This document shows, piece by piece, positions 45,389 to 54,658 of a stretch of 64,000 nucleotides of DNA. The notes beneath the pieces were generated by a model. The model was not told the origin of the DNA, did no database searches, and saw nothing but the letters and a program-made list of their open reading frames with translations. Position 1 is the first letter of the stretch; each line of letters opens with the position of its first letter. The DNA is from Pseudomonas sp. B21-015. Its GTDB lineage: Bacteria > Pseudomonadota > Gammaproteobacteria > Pseudomonadales > Pseudomonadaceae. Location: positions 5,704,001 through 5,768,000 of the forward strand of contig NZ_CP087196.1 in assembly GCF_024749285.1 (NCBI RefSeq), in the 5' to 3' direction. A program made the position numbers and the translations under genes.

Positions 45389-48153
45389 GTTCCGGGGACA
45401 AACTCTTCGGGCGTCTGCTCAATCGCCAGCCACCACAGCCCCCGAACACGCCAGACCCTGCGAGCGTGCAACGTGTCGGTTTGCAGCTGCATCTGGATGA
45501 CGAAGGTCGAGTGATTCACCTGAACGGCCCGCTGCGGCATTTGCTGACGCAACAAGTGCCACACGCACAGACACCGCACCTGCTCGATTACCTCATGCCC
45601 CATAGCAGCCTGTCGGTCGAAGGCGCGCCAGCCGACTGGCAGGGACAGAGCCTGGACCTGGACTTTTTCAGCCTCGCCGGGCAACCGCTGCACCTGCGTG
45701 GCTGGGTGCAGCCGTTGGGCGAAAAATGGCTGTTGCAGTTGATCGACATCGGCGACCTGTTGCTCGAACGCCGACAAGCACGCAGCCGTGAACAATGCCA
45801 GTTGCTCGCGGCTCAGGTCAGTGAACAGTTGCGCCTGTGCAGCCTGACGCGTCTGCCCGAGGTGCTGGCGGAGCAACTGCAAGGCCTGGCCCTGCGCTTT
45901 CAGATCCCGTGCATGGCCATGGCCTTGCTCGACGAACAGGCAGAGGGTTGGCTGATTCACCAGCATTACGCGGCCTTCGATGCACCCCGCTTGTGGGACA
46001 TCAATCAACGCCTGGGCACCGGCCTCGACAGTTTGAATGGCTCCGCGCCCCAACACCTGACACCCAGCGAGCACCCGCGTCTGCAAAGCATCTTCGGCAA
46101 TGCCGAAGGGTTCGCGGTGCCTTATCACAATGCCCAGGGTGTGGTCGCCTGGTTACTCTGTGGTTTCTACCCGGTGCAAGAGCGCGCCCCCGACCTGAGC
46201 GAGCGCGACTGGTTGCAACTCACCGCCGCCCTGGCCGGGCCGCTGCTTGAGCGCTTGCGCGAGCATCAGCACCATCTGCAACTGGAGCGGCTGGAGTCGT
46301 TGCAAGCCTTGCTCGGCACCGGCTGGTGGGAGGTCTTCAGCGACACCGCCGAGGTGCAATTGGCGCCGTCACTCGCCAGTACGCTGAACCTTGCGAGTAC
46401 TCGTTTGCCGCTGCACGACTGGCTCGAACAGATTCACCCCGCCGACCGTGAAGAGCTGACGACTCGCCTGCAAACCTTGCAAGACGAAAGCACACCGCTA
46501 CTGCTGTGCGTGCGCCTGCATCGCCCCGACATGGCGCAAACACCGATCTGGTACCGACTGCAAGGCCAGGCCTTGGGCATCGGCAAAAACCGGCGGCTGG
46601 TGGGTTTCATGCTCGACATCAGCGACATCAAAAATCAGGAACAGAACGCCGCTGCCGCCCATGCCCGGCTGGACAACCTGATCGCCAGCTCACCGGCGGT
46701 GATCTACGTGCAGCGCTATGTCGAAGGGGCGCTGCAACCGACATTTTTCAGCGACAGCCTGCTGCCGCTGCTCGGCTGGTCGCTTGCCGATTGCGCCGCC
46801 GGCGCGCTGGTTGAACGGGTCCACCCCGAAGACCGTGATCGCTATTTCGAGCGCACCCGGCAACTGCTGCGCGAAGGTTCGGTGCGCGCCCGTTATCGGC
46901 TGCGCGACAGTCGCGGCGATTACCACTGGCTGCTCGACGAAGCCAAACTGCTGCGCGATGACCTCGGGCTGCCGGTGGAAGCCGTGGGGCTGTGGCTGGA
47001 TGTCACCGAGGCGACCCTGGCCGCCGAGCAAGTCAAACAGAGTGAAGAGCGCTATCGGATTCTCGTTGAAGATTCCCCGGCGATGATCTGCCGCTACCTT
47101 CCAGACCTGACGCTGACCTTCGGCAACCGGCCGCTGGCGACCTACCTGGAATGCCAGCCCGAGCAACTGCCGGGGGCGAACCTGGGCAGCTGGATGTCGC
47201 CGGAACAGCGCGAAGCGTTCCTCCAGCGGCTCAGTCGGCTGAGCCCGGAGTTCCCGGTCAGCACCGCGGAAATCAACCTGCAACTGCCGGGAAGGGAACA
47301 CGCCTGGTGGGTCTGGTCGGATCGCGGAGTGTTCGACGAGCAGGGTCGCTTGCTTGAGATTCAAGCCGTAGGCCGCGACAACACCGAAGTCCGGCGCGCC
47401 CAGCAACAGCTCACTCAAAGCGCGAAAATGGCCACCCTCGGCGAAATGGCCACCGGGCTGGCCCATGAAATCAATCAACCACTGAACGTGATGCGCATGG
47501 CCATCGTCAATGTGCTCAAGCGCCTGAGCAATGGCGATGCGCAAATCGATTACCTGACAGACAAGCTCAACCGCATCGACGCGCAAGTTCAGCGTGCGGC
47601 GCGGGTGGTGGATCACATGCGGGTGTTCGGCCGGCGTTCGGAGATCGAGCAGCACCCGTTCAATCCGGCTCAAGCCATCGAGGGCACGCTGTCACTGCTG
47701 TCCGAAGGCATGCGCGGCAAAGGCGTCGAGCTGCGGGTCAGCGAGACCGCTTTTGAAGTGCAGGTGCGCGGTTACGTCGATCAGCTGGAACAAGTGCTGA
47801 TCAATCTGATGGTCAATGCGCGGGATGCGCTGCTGAGCAAACGCGAGGCCGACCGGGAGTTCAAACCGTGGATTTCGGTGTACGCCGAACGTGATGAAGA
47901 CTCGGTTCGACTGTGGGTCGAGGACAACGGCGGCGGTATCGATCCACGGCTGCTGGAACGGATTTTCGAACCGTTCTTCACCACCAAACCGGTGGGCGTC
48001 GGCACCGGGCTCGGGTTGTCGGTCAGTTATGGCATCGTCGAAAACATGGGCGGTAAGTTGAGTGTAAGAAACTCGACCGAGGGCGCGCGGTTTTGTATCG
48101 AGTTGCCGATTGCCACGGGCGATCAGATCACCAGCGTCGCGCGCCCCGAGTGA
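45385..48153 (+). CDS. pprA: PAS-domain sensor histidine kinase PprA
   Basis: A 922-residue sensor kinase. A long N-terminal region with GAF/PAS-type modules (LDDEGRVIHLNGPLRHLL near the start, and PAS-like repeats about 420-640) leads to the kinase core: H box GLAHEINQP with His694, N box LMVNARDAL and G boxes VEDNGGGI and GTGLGLSVSYG. No membrane segments are evident. It should phosphorylate PprB and control the pilus. A TTG start is inferred at 45385: it overlaps the upstream TGA (TTGA), and no good ATG exists nearby. Its end overlaps tadG, on the other strand, by 31 bases. Confidence 0.87.
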   Translation: MSSGDKLFGRLLNRQPPQPPNTPDPASVQRVGLQLHLDDEGRVIHLNGPLRHLLTQQVPHAQTPHLLDYLMPHSSLSVEGAPADWQGQSLDLDFFSLAGQPLHLRGWVQPLGEKWLLQLIDIGDLLLERRQARSREQCQLLAAQVSEQLRLCSLTRLPEVLAEQLQGLALRFQIPCMAMALLDEQAEGWLIHQHYAAFDAPRLWDINQRLGTGLDSLNGSAPQHLTPSEHPRLQSIFGNAEGFAVPYHNAQGVVAWLLCGFYPVQERAPDLSERDWLQLTAALAGPLLERLREHQHHLQLERLESLQALLGTGWWEVFSDTAEVQLAPSLASTLNLASTRLPLHDWLEQIHPADREELTTRLQTLQDESTPLLLCVRLHRPDMAQTPIWYRLQGQALGIGKNRRLVGFMLDISDIKNQEQNAAAAHARLDNLIASSPAVIYVQRYVEGALQPTFFSDSLLPLLGWSLADCAAGALVERVHPEDRDRYFERTRQLLREGSVRARYRLRDSRGDYHWLLDEAKLLRDDLGLPVEAVGLWLDVTEATLAAEQVKQSEERYRILVEDSPAMICRYLPDLTLTFGNRPLATYLECQPEQLPGANLGSWMSPEQREAFLQRLSRLSPEFPVSTAEINLQLPGREHAWWVWSDRGVFDEQGRLLEIQAVGRDNTEVRRAQQQLTQSAKMATLGEMATGLAHEINQPLNVMRMAIVNVLKRLSNGDAQIDYLTDKLNRIDAQVQRAARVVDHMRVFGRRSEIEQHPFNPAQAIEGTLSLLSEGMRGKGVELRVSETAFEVQVRGYVDQLEQVLINLMVNARDALLSKREADREFKPWISVYAERDEDSVRLWVEDNGGGIDPRLLERIFEPFFTTKPVGVGTGLGLSVSYGIVENMGGKLSVRNSTEGARFCIELPIATGDQITSVARPE

Positions 48154-50105
48154 CAGCTGAGGTTGGCACCGACGTCGACCATGTTCAAATCGATCCCGAG
48201 GCTTAACAGCAAGATGTTGATCAAGCTGTCGAGCAACGGGCTGAGCACGCTGTTGATCGCGCTGACCAGCAAAGTGGTGACACTGCTCAGGATCGTCCCC
48301 AGATCACTGACGAGACTGCCCGACGGACCATACATATCCACGTGAATGTTAAGCGGGGTGTTGAGCAGACTGCTGACGATGCTGCTGGTGGAAAACGAGT
48401 AGTAGAACGGTGGCTGGTTGATTTCCGGCAGGCTGCTGGCGGGTGGTGCGGAGTAGATGTGGGAGATGTTGGCGTTCGCCGCCACGCTGGTGTCGGCAAC
48501 GATATCGATACCGCCACCGACGCCGGGCACACGCGGATCGCAGGTGATGGGCAGAAAGAGAAGCCTGCGACAGGTTTTGATCCCGATATCGATCACCTTC
48601 AACGGCTGCACCGTGACCGTCGGCGGCGTGGTGTTGCTGCCGAACATGCTGGCCGCATCGATCCGGCCGATTTTCAGGTTGACCAGCGACGTATTGGTGC
48701 TGGTGGTCAGGGTTTTGTTGGTATTACTGACGCAGCTGTAGGCCGTGACGTAACTGCTGGCACTGGCGACCTCCAGCGCTACATCGAGCCGTATCGGCCC
48801 CGGTAGGACGATGATATCGGGCGTCTGGCAGGGCACGCCCAAGGCACAGGTCAGTGAATTGAGCACCGCCACCAGGTTGAGGTTGAGCAAGGCGTTGAGG
48901 GTGTTGGTCAGCGGCCCTGCAAGGTCCGCCACTGCATTGACCAGCGCCACAATGGCGTCGAGTGCCGGCAAGTCGATCGACAACAATGTGCGAACCTGCG
49001 CGGTTCTCACGTAGATCCTATTGGGGCCCAGTGGATCCAGCGCCGCGTTTTTCGGGTTGCCGATTGCCGAGAGTTGCGGCGGCTCCAGGACCTGCACCCG
49101 GGCCGTGATTTGCGCCAGCCCTGCCAGATTGATCGGCAGCGTTGCCACCAGACCATTCTTCTTGTTGGCCAGTTGCACGATGCCTTCGATCAGGTTGAAC
49201 ACGCTCACGTTTGTCGCCAACGCCGACATATTGCTGCCGTTCTCGACGTGCAGCATATTGCCCAGCACCACGGTCGTTGAGCCAGCGGCAACCTTGAGTG
49301 CTTGCAGCCCGACGATGGTCGCCGTCGCGCCGAGAGTGCCGCCGGGGTCCAGCACATTGACGGTGGTCTGGATCAACTGGCTGACGGTCACCGAAGCGCC
49401 CAACACCTGGTCATACCCGGCGGCGTTGAGACCGAGGTCAACCTTCAATCGATCGAGGTAACCGAGCAGGCTGATATTGGTGTTCACCAAACCGTTCCAG
49501 CCTGCCACGGAGAGGTTCAGACTGCCGCCCAGCAAACCGCCGAACAGCCCATTGAGGGTGGCCGACTTGCTGGTATCGATCGTCAGCACCGTGCTGCGAA
49601 TGGTCAGCGATGCCAGCGGTGGCGGCAACGCTGCCACGGCGATCGCGGTCAGGTTGAGGGTCGCCCCGGCTGGAGCACCGCCGAACAGGGCGCCAATGCC
49701 TGCGGCGAAACTCTGCGGAACCGAATGGCTGACGCTCACCCGAATGGCTTCGCTGCTGCTCGGATTCGCCGCAAATACCCGAAGATTATTGGCATCCAGA
49801 CTCAAGGTGCCACAGGCCACCGCCAGGCTGCGCGTGGGGTCAGGAAGGGTGAAGCCGTTGCGGTTTGCACTGGCGGTGGCATAGGCGGAAGCGGTGTCAC
49901 CCACGGCGCAATCACCGTTGCGCGTGGCAGCCTCCAGCGCGGCCATGTCCGCTACTTGCTGCAGGTGGCGTTTTTCCAGGTACAGGCGACCACTGTCGAC
50001 CACGATCAGCAGGAACACCAAGGCCATGCCGAGCGTCAGCACCGCCATCAAACCGATCGCTCCCCGTTGCCGGGCCGGGCTACGAAACTGCAAGCCGGGA
50101 GACAT
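48123..50105 (-). CDS. tadG: TadG-like pilus-associated protein
   Basis: A 660-residue protein. After a basic leader comes the Tad-type N-terminus (RQRGAIGLMAVLTLGMALVF helix, about residues 13-32), then the VDSGRLYLEKRHLQQVADMAALEAA region typical of TadG/Flp-Fap proteins, and a long periplasmic part rich in Asn, Thr and Leu. ATG 50105 has an AAGGAG site. In P. aeruginosa tadG lies beside pprB and the tad operon; here it lies at the far end, convergent with pprA. Confidence 0.82.
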   Translation of the reverse strand: MSPGLQFRSPARQRGAIGLMAVLTLGMALVFLLIVVDSGRLYLEKRHLQQVADMAALEAATRNGDCAVGDTASAYATASANRNGFTLPDPTRSLAVACGTLSLDANNLRVFAANPSSSEAIRVSVSHSVPQSFAAGIGALFGGAPAGATLNLTAIAVAALPPPLASLTIRSTVLTIDTSKSATLNGLFGGLLGGSLNLSVAGWNGLVNTNISLLGYLDRLKVDLGLNAAGYDQVLGASVTVSQLIQTTVNVLDPGGTLGATATIVGLQALKVAAGSTTVVLGNMLHVENGSNMSALATNVSVFNLIEGIVQLANKKNGLVATLPINLAGLAQITARVQVLEPPQLSAIGNPKNAALDPLGPNRIYVRTAQVRTLLSIDLPALDAIVALVNAVADLAGPLTNTLNALLNLNLVAVLNSLTCALGVPCQTPDIIVLPGPIRLDVALEVASASSYVTAYSCVSNTNKTLTTSTNTSLVNLKIGRIDAASMFGSNTTPPTVTVQPLKVIDIGIKTCRRLLFLPITCDPRVPGVGGGIDIVADTSVAANANISHIYSAPPASSLPEINQPPFYYSFSTSSIVSSLLNTPLNIHVDMYGPSGSLVSDLGTILSSVTTLLVSAINSVLSPLLDSLINILLLSLGIDLNMVDVGANLSCHSGRATLVI

Positions 50106-50236
50106 GACGCACTCCTTTGCCGGCGCACTGCCGAGGGTTACCTCCATGGGTGAGCAGCAGTGTAGACAAGGGATCGCCAGATTGCTGGCAACTCGCCATC
50201 CCAGATAACAAAAAACCCATGTGGGAATGGGCTAAT

Positions 50237-50265
50237 TGTGGGGGCGGGCTTGCTCGCGAAGGCGG
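50237..50265. repeat. Single REP element
   Basis: TGTGGGGGCGGGCTTGCTCG copy upstream of the DUF4136 genes' 3' end. Confidence 0.7.
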
Positions 50266-50276
50266 CCGTTCAGCGT

Positions 50277-50834
50277 TTAGCGCGGTGGATAGTTAGCCAA
50301 TATCCGCCCAACCGTCTCGCGGATCGTATTGCTGCGCTCCTGCGGATTCGGTGTGCGGCTGAGGGTCTGCTCGTCGCTGCCGCGCCACACCAGTTTGCCG
50401 TCCTTGCCATCGAGCAGGTCGACCTGGATGGTCGCCACCTTGTAGCTGATGTTGCGGGTTTCGTTATACATCGGCCCGCCCCAATAACCGTTCCATGGGC
50501 TGCCCCAACCGCCGCCATAGTTAGTGGTCACCTGTTGCTGACGATCTTCGACGATCAGGTAGGTCTGCACCTTCAGATCCGAGCTGGCGCCGGCGGCGGC
50601 TGGGCGCAAACCGCGCTGATCCAGCTGATCGGCAACGGCCTGGCGGATGCGTTGTTCGGTCAGGTCACTCTTGATCCGTGGGTCGTCGGGACGGTATTGC
50701 AAGGCGGGCTCTTTCCAGCTCCAGCTACGATAGGCGGCAAAGTCGCGGCTGGCATCGAAGTCATGGTAGACCTGGTTGGCGGCACAGGCAGTGAGCAGCG
50801 CGGCCATGGCCAGTGAAACGAGACGGCGGAACAT
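50277..50834 (-). CDS. DUF4136 lipoprotein
   Basis: A 185-residue protein with a lipobox (LLTACAA; acylated Cys17). DUF4136 core: [31 protein letters not shown] and VDLLDGKDGKLVWRGS. A glycine/tryptophan-rich loop (GGGWGSPW) is inside. It would be anchored in the envelope. Function is unknown. It lies 38 bases from a paralog upstream. Confidence 0.85.
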   Translation of the reverse strand: MFRRLVSLAMAALLTACAANQVYHDFDASRDFAAYRSWSWKEPALQYRPDDPRIKSDLTEQRIRQAVADQLDQRGLRPAAAGASSDLKVQTYLIVEDRQQQVTTNYGGGWGSPWNGYWGGPMYNETRNISYKVATIQVDLLDGKDGKLVWRGSDEQTLSRTPNPQERSNTIRETVGRILANYPPR

Positions 50835-50872
50835 GATTTTTCTCCGATGAAGACATGCACCTGAACAGGAGG

Positions 50873-51484
50873 CTAACTGGGAGGATACGCCGACATGGCC
50901 TTTTCCACAGCTTCGCGAATGGCATCGGCACGCTCGCCCTGGTTGCCCTGACTGCTGGTTTCAGCGCTGGCACTCCACACCGGTTGACCGGTACTCGCGT
51001 CGAACAGATCGACCCGCACCACCACGACTTGCACCTGATAAGTACGGATGACCGGCACCGTGTTGTACATGCCGTAACCACTGCCGTAGCGGTTGTAGCC
51101 GCCATAACCGCCACCGTAATCAGAGCCGTCCTGCACCTGACGCAAACGGGTTTCCAAGCGCAAATCGGCGCTGACCCACAGGTCTGCCGGGCGGTTGTCG
51201 TGCAACGGGCGCAAGCCGCGTTGATCGAGGGCATTGCTGACGGCTTCGGCCACCTGCGCCGAGTCGGCCCAGGCCGTGCCCGGAGGCAGGCGCCCGTTGA
51301 GCCAGGCCCAACTGCGATAGCGGCCGTAATCGCGTGGTGCCGCCGGGTAGGCGCTGCGGTCGAAGGTGCTGGCGGCCTGGGGCGGCGCCGGTGGCAGGGG
51401 ATTGGACGTCGCGATGTAAGGGTTGCTGCCCTGACAGGCCGCCAACCCGAGACAGATCACCAGTAACCCTGAACGACTATGCAT
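50873..51484 (-). CDS. DUF4136 lipoprotein, paralog
   Basis: A 203-residue lipoprotein (lipobox GLAACQG, Cys17) with the same DUF4136 pattern ([37 protein letters not shown]) and a Gly/Tyr-rich loop. It is a tandem duplicate of the downstream gene with clear divergence. Both read leftward, so they are likely one unit. Confidence 0.85.
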   Translation of the reverse strand: MHSRSGLLVICLGLAACQGSNPYIATSNPLPPAPPQAASTFDRSAYPAAPRDYGRYRSWAWLNGRLPPGTAWADSAQVAEAVSNALDQRGLRPLHDNRPADLWVSADLRLETRLRQVQDGSDYGGGYGGYNRYGSGYGMYNTVPVIRTYQVQVVVVRVDLFDASTGQPVWSASAETSSQGNQGERADAIREAVEKAMSAYPPS

Positions 51485-51496
51485 TTTGTGCTCCGG

Positions 51497-52246
51497 TCAG
51501 ATCGGCCGACAGATCCAGTGCAAGTAGCGCCCAAGCCCGGCGAAGCTTGGGTGACGGCGGTGCGCCAGTTCCATTTCGAGCAAGTCCGGCAGTTCGACGC
51601 GGGCCTGGAACTCCACCGGCATGTAGTCGTAAAAAACCCGCACCCCACTCTGGGTTTCGACCTGCCACATGCCCTCAAGTTGCGCCGCCAGTTCCCGTGG
51701 ATCCAGTGGCTGCTGCGGCGTCAGGCTCTGCTTTTCGCCGGCCATGTCATTCTTGCGCATCTTGCGAAAATGGCCCTTGAGCAGGTTCCGGTAGATCAAC
51801 GCGTCACGGTTGTAGAACGCCAGGGACAACCAGCCATCCGGCTTCGTCAGCTGATGCAGCACCGGCAAAATCGCATGGGGTTCGGCCAACCATTCCAGCA
51901 CGGCGTGGCACAGCACCAGGTCGTAGGGTTCGGTGAGCTGACCGAGCAGGTCCTGCCACGGCGCCTGAATGAATGTCGCCGTCTGCCCGGCTTCGGCGAA
52001 ACGCTGGCGGGCGCCTTCAAGCATCGGTTCGGCGGGCTCGGCGAGGGTTACCTGATGACCGCGCTGGGCCAGCCACAACGACATGTGGCCCAGGCCGGCG
52101 CCGATGTCCAGTACCCGCAACGGGCGGTCCGGCAGGGTTTCGGCCAGGTCGGCCTGCAACACGGCAAGACGGATCGCACCTTTGGCGCCACCGTAGATTT
52201 TTTCAGCGAAACGGGTCGCCAACTGATCGAAATGACGGTCGCTCAT
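51497..52246 (-). CDS. cmoM: tRNA 5-carboxymethoxyuridine methyltransferase
   Basis: A 249-residue SAM-dependent methyltransferase. SAM motif I is LDIGAGLGHMSLWLA (about 46-60), followed by EPAEPML and LCHAVLEWLA. It matches CmoM (formerly SmtA), which methylates cmo5U at the tRNA wobble position to mcmo5U. It starts one base inside the stop of the MazG-like gene (TGATG), so translation is coupled. Confidence 0.87.
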   Translation of the reverse strand: MSDRHFDQLATRFAEKIYGGAKGAIRLAVLQADLAETLPDRPLRVLDIGAGLGHMSLWLAQRGHQVTLAEPAEPMLEGARQRFAEAGQTATFIQAPWQDLLGQLTEPYDLVLCHAVLEWLAEPHAILPVLHQLTKPDGWLSLAFYNRDALIYRNLLKGHFRKMRKNDMAGEKQSLTPQQPLDPRELAAQLEGMWQVETQSGVRVFYDYMPVEFQARVELPDLLEMELAHRRHPSFAGLGRYLHWICRPI

Positions 52247-52548
52247 CAGCTGAACCGCCGTTCGCTGTCCGCGAGTTTGTTGCGCACCACTTCATTCATG
52301 TCCAACCCCAACTCGCTGCACAGCAGCAGTAGATACAGCACGATGTCGCCGATTTCCTGCCCGGCATGGGCGAGTTTGTCCGCCGGCAACTGGCGCGACT
52401 GGTCTTCGCTCAGCCACTGGAAGATTTCCACTAGTTCGGACATTTCCACGCTCGCGGCCATGGCCAGGTTTTTCGGGCTATGAAATTGCCGCCAGTCATT
52501 GCGGTCGCGGATGGCGTGCAGGCGTTCGGTCAGTTCAACAAGGTTCAT
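52246..52548 (-). CDS. MazG-like nucleotide pyrophosphohydrolase
   Basis: A 100-residue all-alpha NTP pyrophosphohydrolase of the RS21-C6/MazG-like family. The metal motif EMSELVEIFQW lies near residue 34, followed by HAGQEIGDIVLYLLLL, giving the E-x2-E...E-x2-D pattern. It would hydrolyse non-canonical dNTPs to NMPs. The start has a GGAGAG site. It precedes cmoM in an operon. Confidence 0.87.
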   Translation of the reverse strand: MNLVELTERLHAIRDRNDWRQFHSPKNLAMAASVEMSELVEIFQWLSEDQSRQLPADKLAHAGQEIGDIVLYLLLLCSELGLDMNEVVRNKLADSERRFS

Positions 52549-52630
52549 CGGGCTCTCCTGAAGGCGTATAGCTTCAGGGGGATGGCGGGTGAAGGCAAGT
52601 GGCAGTGGTTAAGCGGCGGAGGCGATTTTT

Positions 52631-52720
52631 TGTGGGAGCGAGCCTGCTCGCGAATGCGCGTTGATATTCAACGTAGATGTTGACTGACAGACCATCGCGA
52701 GCAGGCTTGCTCCTACAGGA
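52631..52720. repeat. REP doublet (REPIN-like)
   Basis: Inverted arms around a 40-base spacer; the right arm reads GCTCCTACAGG. Confidence 0.82.
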
Positions 52721-52819
52721 ATAGTGCAACCCTCTATGCTTGTGGGGAACCCGGGAGCACGATCAGTAGCCCAACGCTCGGATCCGGCAACCACGCCACC
52801 ACTCCATCAGGACGTACAC

Positions 52820-53113
52820 ATGCAGGTAGAAAGTTTTTTCGAATGGCTCGGCCAGGCAATCGGTTCGGTCATCCGCTTTATAATCGATACCCTCAGTGGT
52901 CTGTTCAACCTGTTGAGCAACGCCGGCAGCAATTTTGTCGAAGGGCTGGCCCAGGCACTGGGCATGGAAACTTCGATCATCAGCATCATCATCTTGATCA
53001 TCGGGCTGATGCTGCTGTGGTCGGCGATCCGCGCCTTCATGAACGCGTCGATCATCATGGGGATTGTCTGGTTGCTGCTGGGGCTGTGGTTGCTGAGCTG
53101 GATCATTCACTAA
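52820..53113 (+). CDS. Small hydrophobic membrane protein
   Basis: A 97-residue protein with an amphipathic N-terminal part (MQVESFFEWLGQAIGSV) and two C-terminal membrane helices (about 52-70 and 75-95). ATG 52820 has an AGGA site. No known domain is recognised. Confidence 0.7.
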   Translation: MQVESFFEWLGQAIGSVIRFIIDTLSGLFNLLSNAGSNFVEGLAQALGMETSIISIIILIIGLMLLWSAIRAFMNASIIMGIVWLLLGLWLLSWIIH

Positions 53114-53131
53114 CCCCAATCCCTCCCGCCC

Positions 53132-53243
53132 TGATCGTTCCCACGCTCTGCGTGGGAATGCAGCCCGGGGCGCTCCGCGTCCCTGACGGCGTGACGCAGA
53201 GCGTCACAGGAGTCATTCCCACGCAGAGCATGGGAACGATCAT
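53132..53243. repeat. Inverted repeat of the GATCGTTCCCACGCTCTGCGTGGGAATG family
   Basis: The outer arms (53132-53160 and 53214-53242) are reverse complements; inner hairpins (GACGGCGTGACGCAGAGCGTC) give a cruciform-like unit common in Pseudomonas intergenic DNA. Confidence 0.78.
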
Positions 53244-53294
53244 GCAGATCGCGCTCACCTGCCGCTACAATGCAGGCGCCCCCAAGGAGCTTGC

Positions 53295-54635
53295 ATGTCC
53301 AACCTGATTGCCGACTGGCGCGACCGTCCAACCCATCGTCGCGTCTGGGCGCTCGCCGCCCCCATGATTCTCTCGAACATTTCCGTACCGCTGGTGGCGC
53401 TGGTCGACAGTACCGTCATCGGCCACCTGCCCCATGCTCATCAGCTCGGTGCCGTTGCGGTGGGCGCCAGCCTGTATACCTTTCTCGCCTGGGCCATGGG
53501 TTTTCTGCGCATGGGCTCCACCGGGTTCGCCGCCCAGGCTGCCGGGCGCGGGGATGGCGCCGCGTTGCGGCAGATATTGCTGCAAGGTTTGTTGTTGGCC
53601 ATGGGCCTGGCCATTCTGTTGGGGGCGTTGGGCGTGCCGTTGAGCGGGGTCGCGTTGCACTTCATGCAACCGTCGGCGGAGCTGGATCAACTGACCCGCG
53701 AGTTCTTCCACACGCGGCTGTTCGGCTTGCCGGCGGCGCTGGCCAGTTATGCGCTGGTCGGCTGGTTCCTCGGCACCCAGAACGCCCGGGCACCGCTGGC
53801 CATTCTGTTGAGCACCAACCTGGTCAACATCGCGCTGAACCTGTGGTTCGTGCTCGGCCTGGAGTGGGGCGTGGTCGGCGCGGCGCGGGCCTCGGTGATC
53901 GCCGAGTGGACCGGCGCGCTGATCGGCCTGTTCATGACCCGCAAAGCCCTGCGCGCCTATCCCGGCCATATCGCCTGGGCCGCGCTGGCGTTGTGGCAGA
54001 GCTGGCGCCCATTACTGGCGGTCAACCGCGACATCTTCATCCGCAGCCTGGCGTTGCAGTCGGTGTTTTTCCTGATCACCGTGCAGGGTACGCGGCTGGG
54101 CGACGCCACGGTCGCCGCCAACGCATTGCTGCTCAACGGCCTGCTGCTGACCGCCCACGCACTGGACGGTCTGGCCCACGCCGTGGAAGCCCTGTGCGGA
54201 CACGCCATCGGCGCTCGCGACCGAGAGGCCCTGCGCCGCTCACTGGTGGTAGCGTGCGGCTGGTCGTTGCTGGCGAGTGTGGGGTTTGCCTTGCTGTTTC
54301 TGTTCGCCGGGCACCTGTTCATCCAGATGCAGACCGACATTCAGAGCGTGCGCGACACCGCCTTCATCTACCTGCCTTACCTCGCCGCACTGCCGCTGAT
54401 TGCCGTCTGGAGTTACCTGCTCGACGGCCTGTTCATCGGCGCCACCCGTGCCCGGGAAATGCGCAACGGCATGCTGTTGACGGTGCTCCTGCTGCTGCCC
54501 TTCGCCTGGGCGCTGCAAGGTCTGGGCAACCATGGCCTGTGGATAACCTTCCTGCTGTTCATGTTGCTGCGCAGCCTGACCCTTGGCGCGTTCGCCTGGT
54601 ACTTGCGCAAGAACGACAGCTGGTTCAAAGGCTGA
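53295..54635 (+). CDS. MATE-family efflux transporter (DinF-like)
   Basis: A 446-residue, 12-helix exporter. The first helices (VWALAAPMILSNISVPLVALVD) and the VIGHL loop are typical of the DinF branch. It uses a cation gradient to export drugs or toxic compounds. The start has an AAGGAG site. It converges with the DUF4123 gene, 23 bases apart. Confidence 0.9.
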   Translation: MSNLIADWRDRPTHRRVWALAAPMILSNISVPLVALVDSTVIGHLPHAHQLGAVAVGASLYTFLAWAMGFLRMGSTGFAAQAAGRGDGAALRQILLQGLLLAMGLAILLGALGVPLSGVALHFMQPSAELDQLTREFFHTRLFGLPAALASYALVGWFLGTQNARAPLAILLSTNLVNIALNLWFVLGLEWGVVGAARASVIAEWTGALIGLFMTRKALRAYPGHIAWAALALWQSWRPLLAVNRDIFIRSLALQSVFFLITVQGTRLGDATVAANALLLNGLLLTAHALDGLAHAVEALCGHAIGARDREALRRSLVVACGWSLLASVGFALLFLFAGHLFIQMQTDIQSVRDTAFIYLPYLAALPLIAVWSYLLDGLFIGATRAREMRNGMLLTVLLLLPFAWALQGLGNHGLWITFLLFMLLRSLTLGAFAWYLRKNDSWFKG

Positions 54636-54658
54636 CGAGGGGCAGACCTTCAACTCAT

